Of a DNA stretch of 64,000 bases, positions 12,850 through 24,895 are shown piece by piece. Under the pieces are notes generated by a model. The model saw nothing but the letters and a program-made list of their open reading frames with translations. It did no database searches and was not told the DNA's origin. The first letter of the stretch is position 1; every line of letters begins with the position of its first letter. This DNA comes from Ianthella basta (lineage: Eukaryota > Porifera > Demospongiae > Verongiida > Ianthellidae), in assembly GCA_964019415.1 (NCBI GenBank), contig OZ025874.1, positions 3,268,696 through 3,332,695 on the forward strand. The letters run 5' to 3'. Both the position numbers and the translations under genes were made by a program.

Positions 12850-15800
12850 ATGAAGCCTCTCCAGGTCTGCCTACTGCAGGTATGTGTACTCTGCATCTGG
12901 CTGCTCACATCCAGTACTGGAGTAGCTTCCATCGACTACAGAACCATGTGGGTTAGTACAGCAGGAGTGGATAGTCCACAGTGTATACTTGATACACTAG
13001 CAAGTGGCCCACTACCCCATCCACGCCACACTAATGAAACATGTGGGTCACTGAACTATGCTATTACACACATGATGAATTATACTGTCATTCTTGTTTT
13101 GTGTGGCACTCATGAACTGAAACCACTTGATGACATTTCACCAGACAGCACACCACTGTCAAACATCATGGAGTTAAGTATAGAGGGGAATTGTTCGATT
13201 GGACTTCCAAATATTCACTGCACAAATGGAGCAAACTTGGCATTTTACAAAGTTCAATTACTTGGGATTGAGAAATTAGCATTCAACAACTGTGGTGAAC
13301 AGCTACAGTACAGTGATTCCCTCTCCCATTCATCAGTGCTGTACATTCAGGACTGCAATACAGTAGTGATAGCACATGTTAACATAACTATCACTGGCCC
13401 TTATGGAAGAGGCATTTCCTTCATCAGGTACAATGAAACAGATGCAGATGGGGATGTATTGGTGGAATTTGATTTTGTCTCCATATACCATTATGGGTTT
13501 CATGGCAGTGGAATACACTGTGAAATTGTAACAGGTAGGGCAACAGACACATCCTTGCCAAGTGCAAACCTTCAGATGATTCAGCAGAACATTGATGTTA
13601 TCAATGCTAATGTCCATTTCAATAATAGCCTTACCATTGACTTCACTGGCATCAACATCACTGTGATGGGAGATGGAGAGGGCGGTGTAATTGATCTATC
13701 CAATGTTTCAGTCAATATAAGCACCAGTGGTACTGGCACCTCAGTATCTCTGCTAGACAACGTAAGTGAATATGAAGTACTGCTCACAGACATAGTTGTC
13801 ACAGACTTATGGAGAAAAGGGAAGGAAGTGCAAAACAATACTAATGTGTACTTTACATTATTCATGGCATATGAATCAGATTATAACTACTTACCCAATA
13901 GCACTAAGAATGCTGCAAACAACTCCACTGCATGTTCCAGCATCAAGATTGAACTCAGAAACAATTCAAAAGACAACCGCATATTATTTGGTAATGTATT
14001 GGTTTTGCACAGAAGAGGTACCATTCCAGGCAGTGCATTCTCTATAGAAGTTACAGATCATTCAGAAGGAAACAGTATTTGGTTAATAAATATAAGGCTA
14101 GTACAGTTGAAGAGCTCCAGCATCTCCAATGCACAGAGAAGAGGACTACAAGTAATACTTACTAAAATGGCAAAGAGGAATGAAATAAGAGTGGAACTCT
14201 TGCAGTCCATCTCTCACAGAGCACATTGTGGTGGTGGATCATATGTTGAATTCAGTGGCGAAGTGATGATGAATTTGGTGATGATCAATAAGAGCAAGTT
14301 TCAACATAACCATGCCTACAGAGGTGGCGGTATTGCTGTAGTATATAAGGACTTTGCCACACAGAATGTATTTGAGTTATACTCTGTTGTACGTGTCACT
14401 GACAATTTTGCAGAACTAGGTGGTGGTATCTACCTTATCCTGCAGGACTCCTCATACAATAACACAGTTCTACTAACAGATGTGCATCTTCATAACAACA
14501 CTGCACACTGTGGTGGGGGCATGTTCATTCACTTTCAGGAAGCAACGGTAGCTAGCAAGGTTGAAATGTGTAAAGGTTATATAATAAACAATACCCTACT
14601 CCCATCAGAGAAACATGACATGATGGGTGGAGGTGTTCATGTGGAGTTCTCCACTGTCAGTGCCACTTTCAGGACAGACAACACTGTCAATATTGCGTTA
14701 CATGCTGTTTACTTAAACACCGCAGAGCATGGAGTTGGTGGAGGAATATCTGTGCTCTACAAACACTCACATTACCAAGGTGACAGTGGAGACATTGTGT
14801 CTTTGGAAGTTGTACATATATTTGGCAACAAGGCTGTAAGTGGAAGTGCATGTGCTTTCCAGTCACTTCCTACTCATGGGAAGAGGTTATTCAGAGGGGT
14901 CAGAATGACAAATATTATTGCATTGTTTACTGGTTCTCTTGATCCAAATTTCATCACCAAACTGATGTTTCGTCAAGATACAGATACCTTCAGATCTCTC
15001 ATATATGAACCATCACTGGCACTTCTGCTGAAGCTGGAATCACAACCTATCAATGTTTCATTTCAGGTGCAAACCAAAACAAACATGCTTTTTGTAAAAT
15101 CAGTACAAATAGTAGCACATAACTTAAACATTATTTGTGGAACGTCCTCACAGGGAATATACTCAATGGATTCAGAAATTGTGCTGCAAACAGACACGGT
15201 GTCATTGGTATATTATTGTGTTGCTAACCATGGTGGTGCTATTGCTCTGTATGGAGAGAGTCTTATCACAATGGACACAAATGCTAGCTTATTACTTCAT
15301 AATAATCATGCCTTCAAAAGGGGAGGGGCCATCTATGTCAGCTCCGCACCTAGTGTAGTACCAGTGTCTAACTGCTTCCTCCAAGGTGATAGCAGCACCG
15401 TAATTTCATTCAAGAGTAATTCAGCTAAAGCTGAGGGGCACTCAGCGTATATATCTGATACTAGACTGAACTGCATCTTTCAAAGTAGAATAAATATATG
15501 GAGGTACAGCAACCAAACGTATGTATTTCCAGTTCCGACGCCATCCACCTTTCTATATGGCAAAGAGAAGCTAAGATCAGAGATAGTGTCTGCTCCCATC
15601 CATGTCACCAGTACCCTAGTCAACCTGGACAAATCATTGACCATACCCTTCATCCCTGGCAAACAGAAGAGACTTCCCTACACTCATGCATATGATGAAC
15701 TTGGCAATAACATTACTTCAGTGTTCGCAGTACAGATTAACAAGATGGATACCTCACCACCTGTAGAACTGAATCCTTTCTCAAAGTACACTGCTGACTT

Positions 15801-17715
15801 TACAGTCATCCTCCATGGCATTCCACTGCATCATGGCATGGCCAAACATTCCTTTCCTAACACATCTGCAATAACTCAAACTCCTCAGCTGGTTCTACAG
15901 TCAGTAGACAACATAGACCTACTCCTGGTGGTGAACATTGAGCTCCAGTGCTGTCCTCCTGGATACATCTTCCGATATGGTTCAGGAGATATGGGAACAT
16001 GTCACTGTGGAATGCCCAGTGTGACTGGGATAGCAAAATGTATTAATGATGAAGAGATGGGTGCTGTCTTGGAGAGAGACCACTGGGCTGGATACCTACC
16101 GTCCAGTGATCAACACAGCTGTGATGGACAGAAGTTCTTCACTGGACAATGCCCTCCAGGTTATTGTCAAACACAAACAATCACACTTCCACAGAACAAC
16201 TCTCAACAAGAGCTCCAAAATTGGATGTGTGGTGGATCTAACAGAAAGGGAATCCTCTGTGGAGATTGCCTTGAAGGGAAAGGCATTGCAGTGAACTTCA
16301 ATGGAATAAGACCAGTGTGTGTCAGTTGTGAGGAAGGGCTCAGTAAAGTGGGCATTCTTGTGTGGATCCTGAGTGAGTGGGTGCCCATGCTCGCCTTCAT
16401 GTTTGTCTTGATGCTCTTCAACATAGATCTAGTGTCAGGAAAGTTCAACTCATTTCTGCTGTTTGCCCAACTCCTGGCCTTCTCCACCATCAGAGGTGAT
16501 GCTGAATTGGGACCAGTGCACAATGCATTTGTCAGGATACACCGATTTCTGTATGGCATGTGGAACCTAGACTTCTTTGGTGTGCTCCTCCCCCTGTACT
16601 GCCTTGCTCCACATGCCCATCTCACTCTACTACAGACACTCCTTCTGCACTACTCCATTGGACTGTTCCCACTGACAGTGGCCATCACACTCACTGTTCT
16701 GGAGAGGTCAGCAGAGAAATGGATATGCTGTCATCGAGTGGACCAGTGTCTCAGGAGAATGCGACGATGGAAGGCAAAGTACTCAGATGGTATGTCATAC
16801 GACAGAGCACTTCCTGCCTTTGTCATTCTTGGATTCAGTCGCTTCCTGGTCAGCTCCTCTTACATTCTTGTCCACCAGAATATCAAAGGGGACGGTAGAG
16901 AGGGGAGGATGGTGGTGTGGTGGCAGGGCTCTGTACCCTATGGCTCCATCCAACACATTGCCTACTTCATACCAGCCATCATCATATTGCTGGTGTTTGT
17001 CCTTCTACCCTCCTTTCTTCTCCTCACACTACCTATTGTGCCTCAGTTGTTTGGCAGACTCATCATAGCTGTACCACCATTGAGGAAGCTACAGAGGATG
17101 CAGACATTCTGCAGCAATGTCTACACTGACAGATGGGTCTACCACTTTGTCAATGTATTGCAAGGTTGCTATCAAGAACGCTTCAGAAGCTTCTCTTCCC
17201 TCTACCTATTCCATCGTATTGTCCACCTGCTTGTGGCCATGTTCATACCCAGAACAGAAGATGCTCTCCGCACACAGATCTTCCTTACTGTGGCCTTGCT
17301 GCTACTCATTGCTGCCTGCCAGCCCTACAATTTACACAGACTCAACACTTTGGATGCAGCCGTCCTTGGTAACCTGGCCCTAATCCTTATCCTGAGTCTT
17401 CACATAACTGATCGCAACACTCCCATTGAGACAAGACAGTTCTTTGCTTCCCTCCAGATGATCCTCATCTACCTACCCCTCCTGTATCCTGGCATTCTAC
17501 TTGGAAGAAAGGTGTACCTGAAGTGCAAGCAGTTGAGGTGCTGCCAGAAACAGGAAGAACAAAGGGAGGATAATGTTGAGCCACTTTTGGAAGCACCAGC
17601 AGAGAGACTTGGGAACCTTGTTCTAATAACCGAACTGCGTGCTGGAGTGCCCGCCTCAGAGGATGATGATGATACAGTGACTCCTACTGAGACAGAGACT
17701 GAAACATACTACTAG
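12850..17715 (+). CDS. Receptor R2: intact giant multi-pass membrane protein
   Basis: 1,621 aa from the ATG at 12850; the frame stays open upstream, but only this ATG starts a signal peptide and it is shared with R1 and R3. Residues 1 to about 25 are the signal peptide. About 30-1000 is an ectodomain with many N-glycosylation sequons and beta-helix-like repeats (HAYRGGGIAVVY, NFAELGGGIYLIL, NTAHCGGGMF). About 1030-1165 is a Cys-rich stalk (CCPPGY, CPPGYCQ, LCGDC, CVSCEEG). About 1170-1555 holds a series of hydrophobic segments (roughly eight or more), including the QPYN-x5-LD motif seen in large multi-pass proteins with a TRP-like or GPCR-like membrane domain. The tail is short and acidic. 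Cell-surface receptor or adhesion role is inference; no characterised orthologue recognised. The whole coding region is one exon. Its mid-ectodomain (about residues 885-920) is unlike R1 and R3, whereas the membrane domain is almost identical to theirs. Confidence 0.85.
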   Translation: MKPLQVCLLQVCVLCIWLLTSSTGVASIDYRTMWVSTAGVDSPQCILDTLASGPLPHPRHTNETCGSLNYAITHMMNYTVILVLCGTHELKPLDDISPDSTPLSNIMELSIEGNCSIGLPNIHCTNGANLAFYKVQLLGIEKLAFNNCGEQLQYSDSLSHSSVLYIQDCNTVVIAHVNITITGPYGRGISFIRYNETDADGDVLVEFDFVSIYHYGFHGSGIHCEIVTGRATDTSLPSANLQMIQQNIDVINANVHFNNSLTIDFTGINITVMGDGEGGVIDLSNVSVNISTSGTGTSVSLLDNVSEYEVLLTDIVVTDLWRKGKEVQNNTNVYFTLFMAYESDYNYLPNSTKNAANNSTACSSIKIELRNNSKDNRILFGNVLVLHRRGTIPGSAFSIEVTDHSEGNSIWLINIRLVQLKSSSISNAQRRGLQVILTKMAKRNEIRVELLQSISHRAHCGGGSYVEFSGEVMMNLVMINKSKFQHNHAYRGGGIAVVYKDFATQNVFELYSVVRVTDNFAELGGGIYLILQDSSYNNTVLLTDVHLHNNTAHCGGGMFIHFQEATVASKVEMCKGYIINNTLLPSEKHDMMGGGVHVEFSTVSATFRTDNTVNIALHAVYLNTAEHGVGGGISVLYKHSHYQGDSGDIVSLEVVHIFGNKAVSGSACAFQSLPTHGKRLFRGVRMTNIIALFTGSLDPNFITKLMFRQDTDTFRSLIYEPSLALLLKLESQPINVSFQVQTKTNMLFVKSVQIVAHNLNIICGTSSQGIYSMDSEIVLQTDTVSLVYYCVANHGGAIALYGESLITMDTNASLLLHNNHAFKRGGAIYVSSAPSVVPVSNCFLQGDSSTVISFKSNSAKAEGHSAYISDTRLNCIFQSRINIWRYSNQTYVFPVPTPSTFLYGKEKLRSEIVSAPIHVTSTLVNLDKSLTIPFIPGKQKRLPYTHAYDELGNNITSVFAVQINKMDTSPPVELNPFSKYTADFTVILHGIPLHHGMAKHSFPNTSAITQTPQLVLQSVDNIDLLLVVNIELQCCPPGYIFRYGSGDMGTCHCGMPSVTGIAKCINDEEMGAVLERDHWAGYLPSSDQHSCDGQKFFTGQCPPGYCQTQTITLPQNNSQQELQNWMCGGSNRKGILCGDCLEGKGIAVNFNGIRPVCVSCEEGLSKVGILVWILSEWVPMLAFMFVLMLFNIDLVSGKFNSFLLFAQLLAFSTIRGDAELGPVHNAFVRIHRFLYGMWNLDFFGVLLPLYCLAPHAHLTLLQTLLLHYSIGLFPLTVAITLTVLERSAEKWICCHRVDQCLRRMRRWKAKYSDGMSYDRALPAFVILGFSRFLVSSSYILVHQNIKGDGREGRMVVWWQGSVPYGSIQHIAYFIPAIIILLVFVLLPSFLLLTLPIVPQLFGRLIIAVPPLRKLQRMQTFCSNVYTDRWVYHFVNVLQGCYQERFRSFSSLYLFHRIVHLLVAMFIPRTEDALRTQIFLTVALLLLIAACQPYNLHRLNTLDAAVLGNLALILILSLHITDRNTPIETRQFFASLQMILIYLPLLYPGILLGRKVYLKCKQLRCCQKQEEQREDNVEPLLEAPAERLGNLVLITELRAGVPASEDDDDTVTPTETETETYY

Positions 17716-17992
17716 TGATTCATCATGTGGAATAATTGCTAGCATAAGTACTGTATATAGGTAGTTGACCATGCAGTTTGTTATATCAGCATCCCCATAC
17801 TTATTATGGTTCACTTATGAATAATTATATAATTTATGTTGTGAAAGATAGCTTTTCCATGTACGTAGCTCCATATAGCACTTGCATAATTATTACAGAT
17901 GCAATTCAATATCAAGAACACAATTTTTCAAGTTTCAGAACTTGTAATGTTTAGTAGCTAGAGCAACTAATATAAACATAATTTATAGTATT

Positions 17993-18227
17993 GTAGTTCA
18001 GAGAGGGAACTCGGCATCAGTGCTGGGGACCACTGGCCGGCTGCTTGGTCAGGACTTCCTTTTTTAACTAGCTAACTAGCCAACAGTGAAGCATGACCAT
18101 TACTTTATTAGGCATGCATAAGTAATACAGTATCTAAAAATATCTAAAAATATTAAATTATTTTTCTCCTGTCGCCTCTTTTCTTTAAGTTGTGAAGGTA
18201 CAATTACAATACATTTGAAAAAAAATT
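17993..18227. mobile_element. SINE-like retroposed insertion
   Basis: 235 bp present downstream of R2 but absent from the equivalent place downstream of R1 (near 5485). It is flanked by an 11-bp direct repeat, TTTATAGTATT (17982-17992 and 18228-18238), and ends in an A-rich run just before the right copy. Target duplication plus A-rich end and a non-coding body point to a short retroposon. The 5' part is GC-richer than the surroundings; I did not identify clear tRNA A/B boxes. Confidence 0.65.
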
Positions 18228-18403
18228 TTTATAGTATTATTATTGCATAATGGATATAGGATCACATGCAGCACAAAATAGGCATTGCATCCAAATTATA
18301 TTAAATTTACTTCAAAAACAATTATTGCTATTTGACGTACTGAAGTGTAATTGCGAAATAAAAACTACACTTACTACTACAGTTCAGTTCATTGACAGTG
18401 CAG

Positions 18404-18497
18404 TCACTTTGCTTTTCTCTTTGAGCTCTTCTTGCAACAATCTGAACAGAACCAGGGAACATTATCAGGAGGAGGCTTTTCTAGTCCAACACACACC
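18404..18497 (-). pseudogene. Orphan copy of TAF3 exon 8
   Basis: Minus-strand copy equivalent to 5713-5806 and 32275-32368, with acceptor, open frame and TGA kept. Substitutions change DDVPWFCPDC to DNVPWFCSDC, leaving the zinc ligands intact. It was duplicated with R2. Confidence 0.85.
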
Positions 18498-18627
18498 CTG
18501 CAGGTGGGAGGGGACACATCAGGCGTTGTGTGTGTGATGAGGATATAAGACATGTAGCTATGGCATGTGTGCATGTGTTGTGTGTATAGTGTGTAAGTGT
18601 GCTTGTATGCCGGCTGCTATAGTGCAC

Positions 18628-18728
<101 letters not shown>

Positions 18729-18881
18729 CATGTGTGCATTACTGTATGACCATGGGTATGGGCACATGGGTGTGCATATTATTAGAGTGGGTGGATGGAT
18801 GGGTGTGGTTTTTGGTCAGGTGATGTGAGGTGGTGTGTCTGCAGAGCATGTGTTACAAAGGTATCACAGCACTACACTTAC

Positions 18882-18991
18882 CAGTGGAACCACCTGTCAT
18901 CACAGCAGTCACATGCCACCATTGGTCGGCCATCATCTGGCTGATTGCACACAGGACAGTAGTACACCAGAGGGACATCAGTGGATTGAGA
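18882..18991 (-). pseudogene. 5'-truncated orphan copy of TAF3 exon 7
   Basis: Minus-strand open segment covering YYCPVC to WFHW with the GTAAGT donor kept. It loses homology at 18991, before the acceptor. CDRC has become CDCC. It pairs with the exon 8 copy at 18404-18497. Confidence 0.8.
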
Positions 18992-21462
18992 ATGTAGGCA
19001 AGTCAAAGCACACCTGCAGTGAATGCTGCTATTGGTGGTGCTAACATTGACACATTGCCTCCCTGCCCCCTAACTGATCCACCCTTGCAACACCTATGTA
19101 CAATTATGCAATTTCACTTGTCACCTGTACATACATGAAGGAGTACGTACAATATAATTACTCATTCATGTACATTCATGTAAGTATACACACAAATGAA
19201 TGCACATGAACAGTTAATGTCTACCTCTCCTGCTCAAATCTAGGGGACCCCTTAGCTGCACGAATGTATTGTAGGCTAGGGTTCCCCAACCAGCTACCTA
19301 GCAAATTGTCTACCTAGCCCTGTATTTAGAAGAAGCATGGTACCAGATTGGAACCTTGCCTTTTGTTAAAGGTGTGGTACCGGATGTGGCCTTTGACCTT
19401 TGACCTCTGCGCTCTGCGTATTGATTAATATAACTTAGAAGCCACACCTGTAAAGGACCCACCACCCTTTCACGCTTTGTGAGAAAGCAGAGACAACCAT
19501 AAAATAAAGCATGTGAGCTGGGTCATAGATGAATGAGATGGGGTGAAGAGTGAGAGCATGCAAGTGAGTAAAATGATGGGTAGAAATACTGCTACCCATA
19601 CTACTATTGCAAAACAATACCAAAAAATCCTGTCAATGTGCAGAGGGAGCACGAGGCAAGTGTTGCGCATGTGCAGAGCCCTGCGACATGGTCTGATGTG
19701 CATCACGTGCGCAACGCAGCTAGCCATGATGTATATACTGACGAAGCTCCCGAGTTACGCTGTTAACTACGTTCAACCAGGGTTAAACTACATCCAAACA
19801 CACTACGGCCATGGAACAGTGATTAGTATGTGGCATGACCAGTGCACACATGGTTCCACTGTGTGTACAGAGTCAAAACTGCACACCACACCACACAATA
19901 CAATAGTTAATATATACAGTTTCAGGCTTACAGTGTCACAATGCACGTTAATTCATTCAGTAATTATATATAGGTACATGTCAATGAATTTAAACCAACA
20001 GACAAGTCAATTAAGGTCTGCCGATGCTTTGCTAAAGACCATGAATAACATAAAGTATAGTAGAGATCATGAGTATTATAGAATGTGGTGGCACATATTC
20101 AAGTCAGGTATGCTATGTACTGTACAGTATTAGCTGTATGGCATATCTAAACCTGGTCCAGGAATCGCATAGATAACATTATGTCTATATACAGAGGTCA
20201 CCTGACAGGTCAACAAGCGTAGCAATCTGGTACATTGTACACAATGGAGATGCTAGCAACTAGCTCCTTCAGCCCAGTGCATACACATGTCCCCCAAATA
20301 CCAAGGACAAGTTTATCTCACTGGTGGATGCAACAACAGCTGTAATACCTTGCAACCGACAGCCACAATACTTTACATATGCATGATAAGGAACAGAGTG
20401 GCATGAGCAGTTAGCATGCTTGCACATGCACTGGCCATGGTTGTATACTCAGCTGCTATTAGCCATATCATAATAACTTCCACATAATTATAATGCTCAT
20501 TTGTGTCACTGAGAGTCTTATCACCTGCACTGTGTGTGAATAAAACGTATACTGTACAAGTGACTCAACTATTGGTACATACTGATTCTAATAATTATCC
20601 AAGTAATTGGCCATTGCTTGAAACCAGTAACTAGCATTATGTTTTAGCCTGCAGCTGCCCCATGTATGCAAAAACATAAAATTACTATACTGTATACCGT
20701 ATACGCTTTAACATTCACGTGGTTAAACTTTTGCGGTTTTCGCTATAATATGCATGTATGTATACACGGCTTTTGTGAGATGGGGTCACATACTGTACAC
20801 AATCATAGATTATTATATTGCAATTGGTGTTTGTATACAAATCAAGCACCTGCTGTTAATGCTGCAGTAGAGGTGGTGTTTGGCACATTGCCTCTCCTCC
20901 TCTCTACCTGATCCACCCTTGCAATGCAACAACCGCGCAAGTGTCACCTGACAGGCTATGCATGAAGGTGTACTACAATAATTATGTGTTCATTTGCATT
21001 GGTATGAGTACACAAATTATGAATGCATGCAGATGCACACAGGTATACACTACAGCCAACAGAGTACAGTATGTATATGACATGAACAGTGCACAGCTCT
21101 ACAGTGCTGTGTATATATAAAATAGAATCAAAACTGCACACATGCACAACAAATGTACAACTATTGACTCCATGTACGGGCATTCAATATACATTGTGTG
21201 TCCAACACTATTGTGCATGCACATTGAATAACAGAAAGGTGCACTATTGAATGAAATAGTGTTCAATTTTGTTATGAAGACCTTTCTATCGTGTCATCAA
21301 TAAAGCTAATTGTACAGTTGGCGCGTGTGTGCGTGTGTGCATGTGCATGTAGGCTTGCATATGTTTTGTAGTGGGTGGATGGATGGGTGTGCTTATATTT
21401 CTCATATGTGAGGTGGTATCTTCAGAGCATGTGTTACAAAGGTATCACAGCACTACACTTAC

Positions 21463-21581
21463 CAGTGGAACCACCTGTCATCACAGCGGTCACATGCCAC
21501 CATTGGTCGGCCATCATCTGGCTGATTGCACACAGGACAGTAGTACACCAGAGGGACATCAGTGGATTGAGAAACAGGCAG
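21463..21581 (-). pseudogene. Orphan full-length copy of TAF3 exon 7
   Basis: Minus strand: CTGCAG acceptor, open 119-nt exon, GTAAGT donor, with CPVC, CDRC and WFHW all preserved. It is the best-kept of the extra exon 7 copies. It lies about 10.7 kb downstream of the TAF3 stop in the direction of TAF3 transcription, and its phase fits TAF3 exon 6. Confidence 0.85.
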
Positions 21582-23076
21582 CTGCAGGGAATGTTGCATC
21601 TATATCATTGGGGTGGATGGAGGCAACAGTATTGCATCACCATCAATCCAACATTACCTTAGCATACAAGCCATACCATGCATACTAAGCTGCTTGGAGG
21701 TGATCGATGACTCCTTAAATAGACTCGTGTACTGCACCTAACTCATTCAAAGCTGAAAGACTGAAGAGGGGGTATAGGTAGAGTATAGGTCTATAAGTAG
21801 TAACAAGGTGCAGACCTGTCAGTCTGTACTCATGCAAAGGCTGACAGGTCAACAAGTGTAGTAATTTGACACATGTCAGTGTATATTTATGATGGAGATG
21901 CTAGCAGCTCTCCAACCACCCAAAACATGTTTGTCCCACTAGTGGATTCAACAACTGCAATACCTTGGAATCCTGCATGATAAGGAACAGGGTGGCATGA
22001 GCAATTAGACTGCACATTCACTGGCTGTACATTTACCCACAATTAGCTACAGTAATAGCTTCCATCATTATGTGTTCATGTGAGTAGAACCTTATCGCCT
22101 GCATGTATTGTGCGTGAAATAGCTGTACATTGTACAAGTGGTTGAACTATTAGTACATATACTGATTCTAATGGCCATGTAATAAGTTTGAAACCAGTAC
22201 TTTAGTATGTTTTAACTTGTCCCTGTACGCATTATGAAATGTTCATACTGTTACCTTATGTTATACATGTGTAATGTGGGGTCACAACCAAATAGGCATT
22301 AGTGCATGTATGCAAACCAAAGCACACCTGCAGTGACTACTGCAATAGATGGTGCTAACATTGACACATTGCCTCCTGTCCTCCCTAATATAACTGATCC
22401 AACCTTACAACATCTACGTATAATTATATGCCATTTCACTTGTCACCGGTATGTACATACATTGGTGTATGTATATACAAGTCAAGCATACCTGCTGTTA
22501 ATGTTGCAGTAGAGTGCTTGACACATTACCTCCCTTCCTCTCTAGTTGATCCACCCTTGCAACAACCACACAAATGTCACCTGTACATGAAGGCATACGT
22601 ACAGTAAATATGTGTTCATGTGCATTAATACGAATACACACATTATAGGAATGCACACACACAGGTATACGCTACAGCCAATAGTGTACAGTATGTGGCA
22701 TGACCAGTGCATGGCTCCACAATGCATGCAGAATTATGCTGTGCATATATAAAATAGAATCAAAACTGAACACATGCACAACTATTGACTCCATGTATGG
22801 GCATTCAATATACATGTGTGTCCAACACTATTGTGCAAGCCATTGAATAACAGAAAGGTGCACTATTGAATGAACTAGGGTTCAATTTTATTACGAAGAC
22901 CTTTCTATTGTGTGATCAATAAAGCTAATTGTACAGTTGGCCTGTGTGTGCATGTGTGCATGTGCATGTAGGCATGCATATGTTTTGTAGTGGGTGGATG
23001 GATGGGTGTGCTTTTATTTCTCATATGTGAGGAGATGCCTGCAGAGCATGTGTTACAAAGGTATCACCGAACTACA

Positions 23077-23103
23077 CCAGTGGAACCACCTGTCATCACA
23101 GTG
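23077..23103 (-). pseudogene. Remnant of a further TAF3 exon 7 copy
   Basis: Only about 27 bp of the exon's 3' end remain; the donor has been lost by a small deletion and the 5' side joins unrelated GGAGGAGGG sequence that resembles the DNA 5' of the true exon 7 (about 32910-32930). Confidence 0.6.
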
Positions 23104-24895
23104 GATTGGGGAGGAGGGAGGTACCAGTATTGCATCAACATCAATTCCACATTACCTTAGCATACAGGGTGAATACTGGGCTGTTTGGAGGTGATGACTC
23201 CTCAAATAGACTCATGTATTGCACCTAACTCATTCAAAACTGAAAGACTGAAGATGTACAGGCAGTGGTGGGATGCAGACTTGTCAGTCTATACTCATGT
23301 AAGGCTGACAGGTCAACAATTAAGTGTAGCAATCTGGCACATAGTATTATATGTTTATCTCACTGGTGGATTCAACAACAACTGCAATACCTTGGAATTC
23401 TGCATGATAAGGAACAGGGCGGCATGAGCAATTAGATTGCACATTCACTGGCTGTATATACATTCACCTGCAATTTGCTATAGTACTAGCTTTCATAATA
23501 ATTAATTGTGTGTTCATGTTTGGAGAACCTTATTACCTATATATATTGTGCATCAAATAGTTATACATTGTACAATTAGCTGAAGTATTTAGTTTATTTA
23601 TAGTATATTTATCTTACGGATTCTAATATCCATGTAATTGGTTTGGAACCAGTAACTATCAGTGTGTACATTTTAGCTTGTCCCATGAACACATTTATGT
23701 TCATACTGTTACCTTATACTATTCATGTGTATATAATGTGGGGTTATCCACGTAGATATTGATGCATGTATGCTAATCAAAGCACACCCGCTGTGAATGC
23801 TGCTATAGATAGTGCTAAAATTGACACATTGCCACTCTTCCTCCCTAACTAACTGATCCACCCTTGCAACAACAACGTATAATTATGCAATTTCACTTGT
23901 GCACCTGTACATACGTGAAGGAGTACTTATACAATATAGTTATGCATTCGCGTGCATTCATGTGAGTATGCACACAAATGAATGCACATGAACAGGCAAA
24001 CAATGCAGCCATGGAACAGTGATCAGTATGCGGCATGACCAGTGCACACATGGTTCCACTGTGTGTACAGAGTCAAAACTGCACGCCACACAGACTGCAT
24101 GTATGGGCATTCATTACAGTGTACAGCACTATAATGTGCAGGTATATTGAATAACAGAAAGTTGCACAATAGAATGAACTAGGGTTCAAGTTCATTATGG
24201 AGACCTTTCTATTGTTCAGTTAATAAAGGTGATTGTACTGTTGTCTTTCATATCACCAGTGAATAGACAATAGCACAATTAAGACTATTATTTTACAGTT
24301 TCAAGTTTACGATGTCATAGTGCATGCACGACTGTTCATTCAGTGATGTATAGGTACATGTCAATGAATTTGAACAAACAGCAAGTCAATCAGGTCATGT
24401 ACATTTGCAACTGACATTGATGCAGCTGCAAATATGGCTAGTAAAGAATGATGCTTTGCTGAAGACCATGAATATTACAAAATGTGGTGGATGCCATGAT
24501 GAATCTTCCATATTGTGGTGGATCCAACAAATATAATATACACAATTATAGTAGAGACCAAGAATATTACAGGATGTGGTGGCATATATTCAACAAAAAT
24601 TCAATAATGCCAATCTTGCAGCAAGTCAGATATTTGTCCTTATACTGCCTGCATCATAATTAACTCATCATCCCCTGGCTGTATACTTACATGCTACGTA
24701 CTGTAGAGTTTTAGTTGTAAGGCATTTACTCAAACCTGGTCCAGAATCACACAGATAACAATATTATGCCTGCAGAGGTCACTATGATAGTAACAGAAAT
24801 TTTCTGTGCATATATATAATTATGTAATATATATAGACCTCTTGAAGGGGCTGTATTAGGTGATATTTCCCGAGGCCGAAGGCCGAAGGAACACA

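Larger units (their letters stand above)
18993..24840. repeat. Duplicated non-coding array, copy 2 (with an extra unit)
   Basis: 18993-21069 corresponds to 6292-8586, 21070-22450 to 9911-11300, and 23840-24740 to 11395-12230. The part around 22450-23780 is an additional copy of the 21000-22300 type unit, so this array holds one unit more than the array after R1. Modules seen several times include GAATAACAGAAAG with AATAAAG, and GATGGAGATGCTAGCAGCTC. No gene apart from orphan TAF3 exons. Confidence 0.7.
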
